Shown here: positions 38,380 to 47,678 of the stretch, piece after piece
Numbering within the stretch: position 1 is the first letter of the stretch
Layout of the letters: the number at the start of each line of letters is the position of its first letter
DNA from: Hyphomicrobiaceae bacterium
GTDB taxonomy: Bacteria; Pseudomonadota; Alphaproteobacteria; Rhizobiales; Xanthobacteraceae
Direction of reading: 5' to 3'
NCBI GenBank assembly: GCA_947472885.1
Contig: CANJBX010000010.1
Coordinates: 1 to 64,000 of the forward strand
Length of the DNA stretch: 64,000 bases
Notes under the pieces: model-generated
Told to the model about the DNA's origin: nothing
Seen by the model: only the letters and a program-made list of their open reading frames with translations
Databases searched by the model: none
Made by a program: the position numbers and the translations under genes

Positions 38380-39633
38380 TCAACCCGCCTTCGCCTTGTT
38401 GACCTGTTCCTTGGCAAAACCCGCCGACGACGCATAGCCACGCACAATGGCTTTGCGCTGTTCGTAGCCCAGCACATCGTCAATATTGGTGAAACCGTCC
38501 GGCGCGCGTTCATCGATGGCATCGATGACTCCTTCCGGCCCGCCGACACGGTTCATGCGCACGATCTGCGCGGTCGGCGGCAATCGTTCGGTTTCATAGG
38601 CCCACAGGGCCTGCTGCGGATGCTCGGCACTGACCAGCCTGTCCGCCAGCGCACGCGCATCGAGGATTGCCTGCGACGCACCATTGGAGCCTACGGGATA
38701 CATCGGATGCGCGGCATCGCCGAGCAAGGTGACCCGCCCATGCGACCAGTGCGGCAGCGGATCGCGGTCGCACATCGGATATTCCCAGAACTCCGGCGTC
38801 GCTTGTATGAGTGCATGGGCATCGATGTGAGGAACCGTGACGCGCTTGACGTGCGGCATCAGGTCCTCGAAGCGGCCTGGCCGTGTCCAGTCTTCCCTGT
38901 TCGGCGGCAAGCCGTTGCCGCCGTCGGAAATCTTCACCTGCACCGCCCAGTTGGTCAGCATGCGGTCTTCGCGCGTACCCTGCGCAATCGGATAGACCAC
39001 GATCTTCGCGGTCATGCCGCCGGCAATGATCATCGAGCGCCCGGTGAGAAACTTCGGCCACTCGGTAGCACCGCGCCACAGCATCAGACCGTTCCAGCGC
39101 GCGGGTCCTTCCTTGGGATACAGCGTGTCGCGCACCTTGGAATGGATACCGTCAGCACCGATCAGGATATCGCCACGCGCGGTTTTGCGATGCGAACCGT
39201 TGCGATCGAAGAAATAAGCCGTGACGCCGCCCTCGTCCTGCGTGAACGAGCCGAGGCGATGGCCGATGAAAATCTTTGACTCGCCAATGCGCGCACGCAC
39301 GGCCTGATAGATCACGGCCTGCAAATGACCGCGATGAATCGAGAATTGCGGCACGTCGAATCCAGCATCAGTACCGCGCGGCTCGCGCCAGATCTCCTGA
39401 CCGAAACGATTGGTGTAGAAAAGTTCGTAAGTGCGGATGCCGACCTGATCGAGCCGGTCGAGCAATCCAAGTCCGGCCAGTTCCTTGATCGCGTGAGGCA
39501 GCGTGTTGATGCCAACGCCGAGTTCACGCACTGCGTCGGCCTGCTCGTAGATTTCGCAGTCGAGCCCGCGCGCATGCAGCATGAGCGCAGTGGTCAGCCC
39601 GCCAATGCCTCCGCCGACAATAATCGCCTTCAT
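38380..39633 (-). CDS. FAD-dependent aromatic monooxygenase (salicylate hydroxylase/PhzS type)
   Basis: A 417-residue class A flavoprotein hydroxylase. It has GGGIGG near the N-terminus (FAD dinucleotide motif), GADGIHSKVRDTLYP (DG motif) and VTLLGDAAHPMYPVGSNGASQAI (GD motif). Such single-component enzymes hydroxylate activated aromatic rings with NAD(P)H. It lies 150 bases downstream of the fused hydroxylase/reductase gene on the same strand and probably shares its transcript. Whether it acts before or after CoA activation in the pathway is not evident. Confidence 0.88.
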   Translation of the reverse strand: MKAIIVGGGIGGLTTALMLHARGLDCEIYEQADAVRELGVGINTLPHAIKELAGLGLLDRLDQVGIRTYELFYTNRFGQEIWREPRGTDAGFDVPQFSIHRGHLQAVIYQAVRARIGESKIFIGHRLGSFTQDEGGVTAYFFDRNGSHRKTARGDILIGADGIHSKVRDTLYPKEGPARWNGLMLWRGATEWPKFLTGRSMIIAGGMTAKIVVYPIAQGTREDRMLTNWAVQVKISDGGNGLPPNREDWTRPGRFEDLMPHVKRVTVPHIDAHALIQATPEFWEYPMCDRDPLPHWSHGRVTLLGDAAHPMYPVGSNGASQAILDARALADRLVSAEHPQQALWAYETERLPPTAQIVRMNRVGGPEGVIDAIDERAPDGFTNIDDVLGYEQRKAIVRGYASSAGFAKEQVNKAKAG

Positions 39634-39783
39634 GACACCCCGACGCTACACTTACAAAACCTGGGCTTTCCAGCCTCATCATGCCGGTTCGGGCAGTGCT
39701 GTTGCAACCTCGCCAGCCCGATATGGTGACTGGTGAAGATCATTTGTGCTGCCGGCATTAACCGAACCTGGTAACGCCCGCGT

Positions 39784-42129
39784 CTACTCCGCGGCCTGCT
39801 TCCACGTCGTGGCATGGCCCTTTGGCTTTGCCTTCAACCGCAGCTCCATCAGATCCTGCCGCTCGCGGTCGCTGTTGCGGAAGAGGGCGTCGAGGCCAGC
39901 CTGATATTGCGGCGGACAGGCGATATTCTTCGCGCCATACCACGCGGCCGCCTTCATGGTGAACGTGGGATCGACCAGATGGGGTCGCGCCAGCGCGACG
40001 AGGTCAGCGCGGCCGGCAGCCACAATAGTATTCACCTGATCCGCTGTGGTGATCGCGCCGACGCACATGGTCGCGATCCCGCCTTCGTTGCGGATCTGGT
40101 CGGAGAACGGCGTCTGATACATGCGACCGTAGATCGGCTTGGCTTCCGGCACCGTCTGGCCCGTGGAAACGTCGATGAGGTCGCAGCCCGCTTCGGCGAA
40201 CATGCACGAGATCAACACCGCCTCATCCCCGGTGACGCCGCCGTCCACCCAGTCGGTCGCGGAGATACGCACCGACATCGGCTTGTTGTCGGGCCAAGTT
40301 TTGCGGATGGCGCGGAACACTTCGAGTGGAAACCGCATGCGATTTTCGAGCGAGCCGCCGTATTCATCTATACGTTTGTTGGTAAGCGGCGAGATGAACG
40401 TCGCCAGCAGATAGCCGTGCGCGGCGTGCAGCTCGACCATGTCGAAGCCGGCGCGGTCGGCGCGGTGTGTCGCGTTCACATAATCCGCAACGATCTTGTC
40501 CATGTCGGCGCGCGTGAGCGCACGCGGTATCTGACTCTGCGGGTAGTATGGCAACGGCGATGGCGCAACGATCTCCCAGTTGCCGCTTTCCAGCGGCTCA
40601 TCGCTGCCTTCCCATGAAAGCTTCGTCGAGCCCTTGCGCCCGGCGTGACCGAGTTGAATGCAAAACTTCGTCGCGGAATTGGCGTTGACGAAATCGGCGA
40701 TTCGCTTCCACGCTGCCTCGTGCTCATCGCAGTAGATCCCCGTGCAACCCGGCGAGATACGCGCCTCGGCAGAAACGTTGGTCATTTCCGTAAACATCAG
40801 GCCAGCGCCACCGATGGCGCGCGAACCGTAGTGCACCAGATGCCAGTCGTTCGGCGTGCCGTCAGTCGCGGAATACTGGCACATCGGCGAGACGACGACT
40901 CGGTTCTCCAGCGTCATGCCGCGCAGGCGGAATGGCTGGAACATCGGCGCAGCAGGCTTTTCGACACTGACATCGAAGCCCTGATTGCGAACGTCGCGCG
41001 CCGTCACGCGGTCGATCTCATCAACAATGCCCGGCGCACGCAGGCGCAGGTTGTCATAGGTAATCGCCTTGGAGCGCGTCATCAGCCCGAATGCAAACCG
41101 CGTCGGGTCCATGTCCCGGAAACGATCGATATGCTCAAACCACACAAGTGATACGTCCGCTGAATGCTGGGTTTTCTCGACTTCCTCGCGGCGCGTCACT
41201 TCGAAATGCCTGAGCGCTTTCTTCACATCGGCGCCGCCAACCGCACGGAAAGCGTCGTACAGCGCGCCGGCGTCTTCCATCGCGAGCTTGGTGCCCGAAC
41301 CGATAGAGAAATGCGCCGTCGCCTTGGCGTCGCCGATCAGCACGACGTTGTCCATTACCCAATGATCGTTCGAGATGCGCGGGAAGTTGCGCCACAGCGA
41401 ACGGTTGATCATCAGCCGGTGGCCTTGCAGCTCTTCTGCAAAGACCTTTTCCAGAAAATCCGCCGACTGCTGTTCGGTAAGCTTGTCGAGGCCGGCGCGC
41501 TCAAACGTATCGGCCTGCACTTCCATCACCCAGGTCGAGCGGTTCGGCTCGTACTGGTAGCAATGCGCAATGAAGATGCCGTGTTCGGTTTCCTTGAAGA
41601 AGAACGTAAAAGCATCGAACGGCTTGGTCGAGCCCATCCAGGCGAACTTGTTAGGCCGATAGTCGATCTGGGTGCCGAACTTTTCCTGGTACGCGGTGCG
41701 AATGGCGCTGCCGATGCCGTCGGCGGCGACGATCAGGTCCGCATCGCGGTGCGCCGCGAGGGTCGGATCGACCTCGGTCTGGAACTTCATCTCGACACCG
41801 AGCTTTTTGGCGCGCTCCTGCAACAACCGCAGCAATGTCGTGCGTGCACAACCACAGAAACCATTGCCGCCGACGCGATGGGTCTTGCCCTTGAAGTTGA
41901 TCTCGACGTCATCCCAGTAGGAAAAGTTATCGATGATCGCGCGATAGGTTTCCCGGTCATATTTCTCGAACGTCGCCAGCGTCTGGTCAGAAAATACCAC
42001 GCCGAAGCCGAACGTATCGTCGGCCCGGTTGCGCTCGAATACCGTGACCTGCGTGTTCGGCCACACATTCTTCATGAGAATTGCGAAATAGAGCCCCGCA
42101 GGCCCGCCGCCGACGACATGGATATTCAT
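39784..42129 (-). CDS. Bifunctional aryl-CoA hydroxylase / old yellow enzyme reductase (salicylyl-CoA 5-hydroxylase or 2-aminobenzoyl-CoA monooxygenase type)
   Basis: A 781-residue fusion starting at the ATG at 42129; the frame stays open to 42753, but that part is antisense to the SDR gene. Residues 1-about 370 are a class A FAD hydroxylase ([49 protein letters not shown]). Residues about 395-760 are an old yellow enzyme ([67 protein letters not shown]). The same fusion is known in 2-aminobenzoyl-CoA monooxygenase/reductase, which hydroxylates and then reduces the aryl-CoA ring, and in proteins annotated as salicylyl-CoA 5-hydroxylase. The gene neighbours favour the former. Confidence 0.9.
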   Translation of the reverse strand: MNIHVVGGGPAGLYFAILMKNVWPNTQVTVFERNRADDTFGFGVVFSDQTLATFEKYDRETYRAIIDNFSYWDDVEINFKGKTHRVGGNGFCGCARTTLLRLLQERAKKLGVEMKFQTEVDPTLAAHRDADLIVAADGIGSAIRTAYQEKFGTQIDYRPNKFAWMGSTKPFDAFTFFFKETEHGIFIAHCYQYEPNRSTWVMEVQADTFERAGLDKLTEQQSADFLEKVFAEELQGHRLMINRSLWRNFPRISNDHWVMDNVVLIGDAKATAHFSIGSGTKLAMEDAGALYDAFRAVGGADVKKALRHFEVTRREEVEKTQHSADVSLVWFEHIDRFRDMDPTRFAFGLMTRSKAITYDNLRLRAPGIVDEIDRVTARDVRNQGFDVSVEKPAAPMFQPFRLRGMTLENRVVVSPMCQYSATDGTPNDWHLVHYGSRAIGGAGLMFTEMTNVSAEARISPGCTGIYCDEHEAAWKRIADFVNANSATKFCIQLGHAGRKGSTKLSWEGSDEPLESGNWEIVAPSPLPYYPQSQIPRALTRADMDKIVADYVNATHRADRAGFDMVELHAAHGYLLATFISPLTNKRIDEYGGSLENRMRFPLEVFRAIRKTWPDNKPMSVRISATDWVDGGVTGDEAVLISCMFAEAGCDLIDVSTGQTVPEAKPIYGRMYQTPFSDQIRNEGGIATMCVGAITTADQVNTIVAAGRADLVALARPHLVDPTFTMKAAAWYGAKNIACPPQYQAGLDALFRNSDRERQDLMELRLKAKPKGHATTWKQAAE

Positions 42130-42169
42130 CCTCGCCTCCGCACCCGCGCAAAATGCACGGCAATCGATA

Positions 42170-42187
42170 TATTTTAAGCTTAAAATA
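42170..42187. promoter_or_regulatory. Candidate MarR operator 1 (perfect 18-bp palindrome)
   Basis: TATTTTAAGCTTAAAATA is a perfect inverted repeat centred on AAGCTT, 41 bases before the start of the fused hydroxylase gene, in the divergent promoter region. MarR regulators bind palindromes of this size. The likely binder is the MarR protein encoded in the rightward operon. Confidence 0.65.
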
Positions 42188-42226
42188 ATTTCCGGGCAAC
42201 GGCTCCTGGCCGCTTGCCGGTAAAAA

Positions 42227-42242
42227 ACTTCAAGCTTAAAGT
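42227..42242. promoter_or_regulatory. Candidate MarR operator 2 (near palindrome)
   Basis: ACTTCAAGCTTAAAGT has the same AAGCTT core as the site 57 bases to the left, with one mismatched pair. It stands 44 bases before the SDR gene, so each divergent operon has its own copy. Confidence 0.55.
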
Positions 42243-42285
42243 ATTTGAGTTCACGATTTTGCGTGATCTTGGACCGCAATAGAAC

Positions 42286-43047
42286 ATGACGGCGCTTGCA
42301 GGTCATCATGCTGTTGTTACCGGCGGCGGACGCGGCATCGGCCGCGCCATCGCAGCAGCGCTGACGGCCGCCGGCGCAAGCGTCACCGTCGTCGGACGCG
42401 CGGAGGCGCTCCTGAAGGAAGCCGTCAGCAAGGGCCACGCCCGCAGCTATCAGGTCGCTGACGTGACCGACGCCATGGCCGTGAAGGCTGCATTCAAAAA
42501 CGCCGCAGATGCCCACGGCCCGATCAGCATTCTCGTCGCCAATGCCGGCGGTGCGCAAAGTGCATCCTTCGCCAAGACCGATCCCGACACGTTCCGCCGC
42601 ATGTTCGAAGTCAACACGCTCGGCGTCGTTCATGCTGCGCAAGCCGTGCTGCCGGACATGATCGCGCGCAAGTCCGGCCGCATCATCACCATTGCCTCGA
42701 CAGCGGGCCTGAAGGGCTACGCGTATGTCTCGGCCTACGTTGCCGCAAAACACGCCACCGTCGGCCTTGTCCGCGCGCTGGCGGCGGAAACCTCGAAGAC
42801 CGGCGTCACCGTCAACGCACTGTGCCCTGGCTATACCGATACTGATCTCGTCGGCGACAGCCTGACCCAGATCACGCAGGCGACCGGCCGCACGCGCGAA
42901 GCGGCGCTGGCCTCGCTGCTCAAGGACAGCCCGCTTGGCCGATTGATCAGACCCGAAGAAGTCGCCGCCGCCGCCTTGTTCCTCTGCTCGAACGAAGCGG
43001 CCGGCATTACCGGCACGGCGCTGCCGATTGCCGGCGGAGAAATCTGA
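42286..43047 (+). CDS. SDR-family oxidoreductase (probable 3-hydroxyacyl-CoA dehydrogenase step)
   Basis: A 253-residue classical short-chain dehydrogenase: TGGGRGIG for NAD(P), NAG at the core strand, catalytic S and YxxxK in [22 protein letters not shown], and PGYTDTD after strand six. In an aryl-CoA pathway that runs through beta-oxidation-like steps, an SDR beside enoyl-CoA hydratase and acyl-CoA dehydrogenase probably oxidises a hydroxyacyl-CoA. This is from context. First gene of the rightward operon, and divergent from the fused hydroxylase gene. Confidence 0.85.
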   Translation: MTALAGHHAVVTGGGRGIGRAIAAALTAAGASVTVVGRAEALLKEAVSKGHARSYQVADVTDAMAVKAAFKNAADAHGPISILVANAGGAQSASFAKTDPDTFRRMFEVNTLGVVHAAQAVLPDMIARKSGRIITIASTAGLKGYAYVSAYVAAKHATVGLVRALAAETSKTGVTVNALCPGYTDTDLVGDSLTQITQATGRTREAALASLLKDSPLGRLIRPEEVAAAALFLCSNEAAGITGTALPIAGGEI

Positions 43048-43049
43048 AT

Positions 43050-43565
43050 ATGGAAGATGCCGTCACCATCCCGCTCGATGCGGAAACCAAAGCTGCCGAG
43101 CGCCCCGGGGACCACAAGGCCGAACTGCGCCTGTGGCTGCGTCTCCTCACCTGCACCACCCTGATTGAAGGCGAGATCCGCCGCCGCCTGCGCGATACCT
43201 TCGATGTCACGCTGCCGCGCTTCGACCTGATGGCACAGCTCGACAAGACACCGTCCGGCATGACGCTTGGCGAGTTGTCGTCACGCATGATGGTCTCGAA
43301 TGGCAACGTCACCGGCCTCGTCGAACGCCTCGTTTCCGATGGACTCATCGACCGCCGCCCCGCGCCGAAGGACCGCCGCGCCCAGATCGTCAGCCTCACC
43401 GCCGAAGGCCGCCGCACGTTCCGCGCCATAGCGCGCACGCACGAGGCCTGGATCGCGGAAATTTTCGAGAGCCTGTCGTCATCGGACACCGAGACGCTGA
43501 TGCGCATGCTGGCAAAGACAAAGACCTCGGCGGGCAACGCCATCCGTTCGGAGAAAAGCCGATGA
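43050..43565 (+). CDS. MarR-family transcriptional regulator
   Basis: A 171-residue winged-helix regulator. The MarR core is visible as [72 protein letters not shown], with the DRR wing typical of the family. It starts two bases after the SDR stop, and its own stop overlaps the next start, so it is autoregulated with the operon if it binds the AAGCTT palindromes. MarR proteins in aromatic-CoA operons are commonly released by the acyl-CoA, but the ligand here is unknown. Confidence 0.88.
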   Translation: MEDAVTIPLDAETKAAERPGDHKAELRLWLRLLTCTTLIEGEIRRRLRDTFDVTLPRFDLMAQLDKTPSGMTLGELSSRMMVSNGNVTGLVERLVSDGLIDRRPAPKDRRAQIVSLTAEGRRTFRAIARTHEAWIAEIFESLSSSDTETLMRMLAKTKTSAGNAIRSEKSR

Positions 43566-44395
43566 CCGCCGCCAATCCCGTCACGCTGCCATTGAGTACC
43601 TACAAGGCGCAGCATGTACGCCTTGAGGTCGATGGCAAGGTCGCGATGCTGACGCTCAACCGGCCGGACCGGAAAAATCCGCTGACATTCGAGAGCTACG
43701 CCGAGATCGTCGATATCCTGCGCGCCGCCGCGAAGGACAAGGAAATCAAGGCGATTGTCGTGGCCGGCGCGGGCGGGAACTTCTCGTCCGGCGGCGATGT
43801 GTTCGAGATCATCGGCCCGCTGGTCGAGATGGATACGGTGCAACTCCTTGCGTTCACCAGAATGACCGGCGAAGTCGTCAAGGCGATGCGCGCCTGCCCG
43901 CAACCGATTGTCGCCGCCATTGACGGCATCTGCGCGGGCGCCGGCGCAATCATCGCCATGGCGTCCGACCTGCGCATCGGCACAGCAACGGCGAAGATCG
44001 CCTTCCTGTTCAACCGCGTCGGCCTTGCCGGCTGCGACATGGGCGCCTGCGCGATCCTGCCACGCATCGTCGGCCAGGGCCGCGCCGCCGAATTGCTGTT
44101 CACCGGCCGCACGCTGGGCGGCGAGGAAGCCGAGCGTTGGGGCTTCCTCAACAGGCTCGCGGCGCCCGACACCGTGCATGCCGAGGCGAAGAAGCTCGCC
44201 GCGGAACTCGCGGCTGGCCCAACGTTTGCCAACGCCATGACCAAGCGGATGCTGGAAATGGAATGGGCGATGTCGGTCGAACAGGCGATTGAAGCCGAAG
44301 CCGTCGCGCAGGCGCTGTGCATGCAGACGGAAGATTTTGCCCGCGCCTATCGCGCGTTCGCGGCGAAGCAAAAGCCGGTATTCGAAGGCAATTGA
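43562..44395 (+). CDS. Enoyl-CoA hydratase family protein
   Basis: A 277-residue crotonase. The oxyanion-hole and CoA regions are [18 protein letters not shown] and [24 protein letters not shown]. The start overlaps the MarR stop by four bases (ATGA). It should hydrate the ring-opened or ring-reduced unsaturated CoA thioester, or hydrolyse the ring, as crotonases do in related aryl-CoA pathways. The precise reaction is not readable from the sequence. Confidence 0.88.
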   Translation: MTAANPVTLPLSTYKAQHVRLEVDGKVAMLTLNRPDRKNPLTFESYAEIVDILRAAAKDKEIKAIVVAGAGGNFSSGGDVFEIIGPLVEMDTVQLLAFTRMTGEVVKAMRACPQPIVAAIDGICAGAGAIIAMASDLRIGTATAKIAFLFNRVGLAGCDMGACAILPRIVGQGRAAELLFTGRTLGGEEAERWGFLNRLAAPDTVHAEAKKLAAELAAGPTFANAMTKRMLEMEWAMSVEQAIEAEAVAQALCMQTEDFARAYRAFAAKQKPVFEGN

Positions 44396-44396
44396 C

Positions 44397-45584
44397 ATGC
44401 TCGACGAAACCATCCGCTGGCCGTTCTTCGACGACACACACCGGCGCTTCGCCGCGGACCTGTCGCGCTGGGCCGACGCAACCATTCCGTCATTGCCGCA
44501 TGACGATGTCGATGCCGCGTGCCGCGCGCGCGTCAGGGCACTGGGTGAAGCCAAATTTCTCGACGCCGTCGTGCCGCGCGCCTATGGCGGCAGCCATGAC
44601 TCGTTCGATATGCGCACGCTGTGCCTTGCGCGCGAAATTCTCGGCTACCGCGATGGACTCTCAGACTTCGCCTTCGCCATGCAGGGCCTTGGCTCAGGCA
44701 CGATCACCCTGTTCGGATCAGAAGCGATCAAGCGCCGCTATCTTCCCGCCGTGCGCGAAGGCAAGGCAATCGCGGCATTCGCATTGTCGGAGCCGGAAGC
44801 AGGTTCCGATGTTGCCGCGCTGGCGATGACCGCAAAGCCGGATGGCCCCGACCACTACCGGCTCGATGGCCGCAAGACCTGGATTTCCAACGGCGGCATC
44901 GCCGACTTCTATGTCGTGTTCGCGCGCACCGGCGAAGCACCGGGCGCCAAGGGGCTTTCGGCTTTCGTCGTCGATGCCGACACGCCGGGTTTCTCGATCA
45001 CCGAACGCATCGACATCATCGCGCCGCATCCACTGGCGACGATTTTCTTCGATAGCGCGCGCGTGCCCGCGGAGCATCGCCTTGGCAATCCCGGCGACGG
45101 TTTCAAGGCTGCGATGGCGACGCTCGATGTGTTCCGTTCCACCGTCGGCGCGGCAGCGCTTGGCTTTGCGCGGCGCGCACTCGACGAGATGACCGACCGC
45201 GCCGCGACCCGCAAACTGTTCGGTGCGCCGTTGGCCGAACTACAGCTTACACAGGCTTCGATTGCCGACAGCGCAACCGATGTGGATGCCGCCGCACTGC
45301 TCGTCTATCGCGCCGCATGGACCAAGGATAAAGGTGCACCGCGCATTACCCGCGAAGCCGCAATGGCCAAGATGTTCGCCACCGAGATGGCCCAACAGGT
45401 CATCGACCGCGCCGTGCAACTGTTCGGCGGCCTCGGCGTTACCAAGGGCGTCAAGGTCGAGGAGCTTTATCGCGAAATCCGCGCGCTGCGGATCTACGAG
45501 GGCGCAACCGAAGTCCAGAAAGTCGTGATCGCACGCGAGACATTGAAATTGCGCAACTCGAAACCGGCTTTGGCCGCCGAATAA
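44397..45584 (+). CDS. Acyl-CoA dehydrogenase
   Basis: A 395-residue FAD-dependent acyl-CoA dehydrogenase beginning at the ATG at 44397, one base after the hydratase stop; a longer frame runs back into that gene. Core marks are [32 protein letters not shown] and, towards the C-terminus, [40 protein letters not shown]. In the last, YEGATEVQ provides the usual FAD/substrate region. It oxidises a saturated CoA thioester of the pathway. Confidence 0.9.
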   Translation: MLDETIRWPFFDDTHRRFAADLSRWADATIPSLPHDDVDAACRARVRALGEAKFLDAVVPRAYGGSHDSFDMRTLCLAREILGYRDGLSDFAFAMQGLGSGTITLFGSEAIKRRYLPAVREGKAIAAFALSEPEAGSDVAALAMTAKPDGPDHYRLDGRKTWISNGGIADFYVVFARTGEAPGAKGLSAFVVDADTPGFSITERIDIIAPHPLATIFFDSARVPAEHRLGNPGDGFKAAMATLDVFRSTVGAAALGFARRALDEMTDRAATRKLFGAPLAELQLTQASIADSATDVDAAALLVYRAAWTKDKGAPRITREAAMAKMFATEMAQQVIDRAVQLFGGLGVTKGVKVEELYREIRALRIYEGATEVQKVVIARETLKLRNSKPALAAE

Positions 45585-45598
45585 CTGTGGAGCAAGGC

Positions 45599-47245
45599 AT
45601 GAGCGCTTCCGCCCACCTCGACACATTCACCGCCGATAATCTTCCGCCGCGCGACGCGTGGCCCGAGTTTCGTTTCACGCTGCCGGAGTTGCGTTATCCC
45701 GAACGATTGAATTGCGTGGCCGAATTGCTCGACCGCTGGATTGCCAGTGGCAAGGGCGACCGCACCTGCCTGATCTCCCCCAATGAAACCCTGAGCTATG
45801 CGGCGCTTCAGGAACGCGTCAACCGGATCGCCAACGTGCTGACGCGCGATCTCGGCATGGTGCCGGGAAATCGCGTGCTGCTGCGCGCACCGAACTCGCC
45901 AATGGCGGCGGCTGCGCTGCTTGCGGTGATGAAAGCCGGCGGCGTTGCCGTGCCGACCATGCCGCTGCTGCGCGCCAGGGAAATCGGCTATCCGCTGGCC
46001 AAGGCGAAGATTGCGCTTGTCCTGTGCGACGGCCGCCTCGCCGACGACATGGAAAAGGCGAAGCCGCTTTCGGCGGAACTCAAGCGCATCGTTTACTGGA
46101 GCGGCGAAGCCAACGGCGAACTCGAAACGCTGATGCGCAAACCGAGCTATGAAAGCTTCACCGCCTGCAACACTTCGGCGGAAGATGTCTGCCTGATTGC
46201 ATTCACATCGGGCACGACTGGCGAGCCGAAAGGCACCATGCATTTTCATCGCGACCTGCTGGCGACCTGCGACAGCTATGGCCGCCATGTGTTGCGCCCC
46301 GACCCATCGGACCGTTTCATCGGCTCGCCGCCGCTCGCATTCACCTTCGGCCTTGGCGGACATCTGCTGTTTCCGCTGCGGGTCGGCGCGGCCTCGATCC
46401 TGATCGAACGCGCCGGACCGGATGACTTTCTCGCGGCCATCGAGAAATTCCGCGCCACGATCTGCTTTACCGCGCCGACGGCCTATCGCGCGATCCTTGG
46501 AAAACTTGCCGGCCGCAGGATTTCATCGCTACGCAAATGCGTCTCTGCCGGCGAGGCGCTGCCGCGCGCGACCTTTGACGCATGGCTCGCCGCCACCGGC
46601 ATCCGCATTCTCGACGGTATCGGTTCGACCGAAATGCTGCACATCTTCATCGGCTCCCCCGAAACCGAGAATCGCGCCGGCTCCACCGGCCGCGCGGTTC
46701 CCGGCTATGAAGCGCATGTGGTCGACGATGACGGCAACGACGTGCCGCCCGGCACCGTCGGCCATCTCACCGTGCGCGGTCCCACCGGCTGCCGCTACCT
46801 CGCCGACGCAAGACAGCGCAAGTATGTCCAGCGCGGCTGGAACATTACCGGCGACACCTACATGATGGATAGCGATGGTTACTTCTGGTACCAGGCCCGC
46901 TCGGACGACATGATCGTGTCCTCCGGCTACAACATTGCAGGGCCGGAGGTGGAATATGCCTTGCTCATGCACGCCGCCGTCGCCGAATGCGGCGTCGTCG
47001 GCGCGCCTGACGGCGAGCGCGGCATGATCGTCAAAGCCTATGTTGTCTTGCGCGCGGGCGAGACCGGCGATGCAGCAATGACAAAAGCGCTGCAGGAGCA
47101 TGTGCGCTCGACGGTGGCGCCTTATAAATATCCGCGCGCTATCGAATACATCGAAGCCCTGCCGAAGACACAGACCGGAAAATTGCAGCGCTTCGAATTG
47201 CGAAAGATGGCGGCGACGACCGCCGGCCAAAAAATAGCATCCTGA
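45599..47245 (+). CDS. Benzoate-CoA ligase family protein (probable 2-aminobenzoate-CoA ligase)
   Basis: A 548-residue adenylate-forming ligase from the ATG at 45599, with GGAG six bases upstream (a GTG four codons earlier is also open). The AMP-binding motif is IAFTSGTTGEPKGTMHFH. GIGSTEMLHIFIG and the C-terminal hinge DGYFWYQARSDDMIVSSGYNI and catalytic-lysine region PKTQTGKLQRFELRK follow. It activates an aromatic acid to its CoA ester with ATP, the first step of the pathway. The benzoate/2-aminobenzoate assignment follows from family resemblance and from the hydroxylase/reductase partner. Confidence 0.87.
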   Translation: MSASAHLDTFTADNLPPRDAWPEFRFTLPELRYPERLNCVAELLDRWIASGKGDRTCLISPNETLSYAALQERVNRIANVLTRDLGMVPGNRVLLRAPNSPMAAAALLAVMKAGGVAVPTMPLLRAREIGYPLAKAKIALVLCDGRLADDMEKAKPLSAELKRIVYWSGEANGELETLMRKPSYESFTACNTSAEDVCLIAFTSGTTGEPKGTMHFHRDLLATCDSYGRHVLRPDPSDRFIGSPPLAFTFGLGGHLLFPLRVGAASILIERAGPDDFLAAIEKFRATICFTAPTAYRAILGKLAGRRISSLRKCVSAGEALPRATFDAWLAATGIRILDGIGSTEMLHIFIGSPETENRAGSTGRAVPGYEAHVVDDDGNDVPPGTVGHLTVRGPTGCRYLADARQRKYVQRGWNITGDTYMMDSDGYFWYQARSDDMIVSSGYNIAGPEVEYALLMHAAVAECGVVGAPDGERGMIVKAYVVLRAGETGDAAMTKALQEHVRSTVAPYKYPRAIEYIEALPKTQTGKLQRFELRKMAATTAGQKIAS

Positions 47246-47255
47246 GGAAACAACA

Positions 47256-47675
47256 ATGCTGGACCGAAAAAAGCACACCCGCGGACCCGCCATTCTCCTG
47301 CCGGAAGGATGGCCGACGCCGAAAGGTTACGCCAACGGCATCAAGACACGCGGCGACCTGATCTTCATCGCCGGTCAGATCGGCTGGGATACCGAAGGAA
47401 AATTCGCGCAGGGTTTCGTGGCGCAGGCACGCAAGGCGCTGGAAAACGTCATGGCCGTGCTGGTCGAAGGCGACGCGGGCCCTGAGCATCTGGTGCGCAT
47501 GACGTGGTACGTCACCGATATGCCGAGCTACCGTAATTCACTTGCGGAAATTGGCGCCGCTTATCGTGACGTCGTCGGGCGTCACTATCCAACGATGACG
47601 CTCGTCGAAGTGAAATCGCTCGCCGAGCCGCAGGCATTGATCGAGATCGAAGCGACCGCCGTCTTTCCGGAATAG
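47256..47675 (+). CDS. RidA-family (YjgF/UK114) protein, probable enamine/imine hydrolase
   Basis: A 139-residue RidA protein with GAGGAAACAAC before its ATG. The family core is present: KTRGDLIFIAGQIGWDTEGKF, and LVRMTWYVTDMPSYRNSL with the conserved arginine that contacts carboxylates; the ending YPTMTLVEVKSLAEPQALIEIEATAVF is typical. RidA enzymes release ammonia from enamines or imines. In a 2-aminobenzoyl-CoA pathway the ring-reduced product is an enamine, so a dedicated deaminase here makes sense. This is inference. Its stop lies three bases from the stop of the convergent molybdenum-enzyme gene. Confidence 0.88.
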   Translation: MLDRKKHTRGPAILLPEGWPTPKGYANGIKTRGDLIFIAGQIGWDTEGKFAQGFVAQARKALENVMAVLVEGDAGPEHLVRMTWYVTDMPSYRNSLAEIGAAYRDVVGRHYPTMTLVEVKSLAEPQALIEIEATAVFPE

Positions 47676-47678
47676 CGA

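Noticed and set aside
42130-42753. Upstream extension of the fused hydroxylase frame by 208 codons
   Set aside because: It is antisense to the SDR gene and runs through the divergent promoter. The FAD motif starts directly after the ATG at 42129.
37682-47675. Assignment of the aryl-CoA cluster to salicylate degradation
   Set aside because: The hydroxylase is often labelled salicylyl-CoA 5-hydroxylase, but a RidA deaminase and a benzoate/2-aminobenzoate-type ligase fit an amino-substituted substrate better. Kept as an alternative only.
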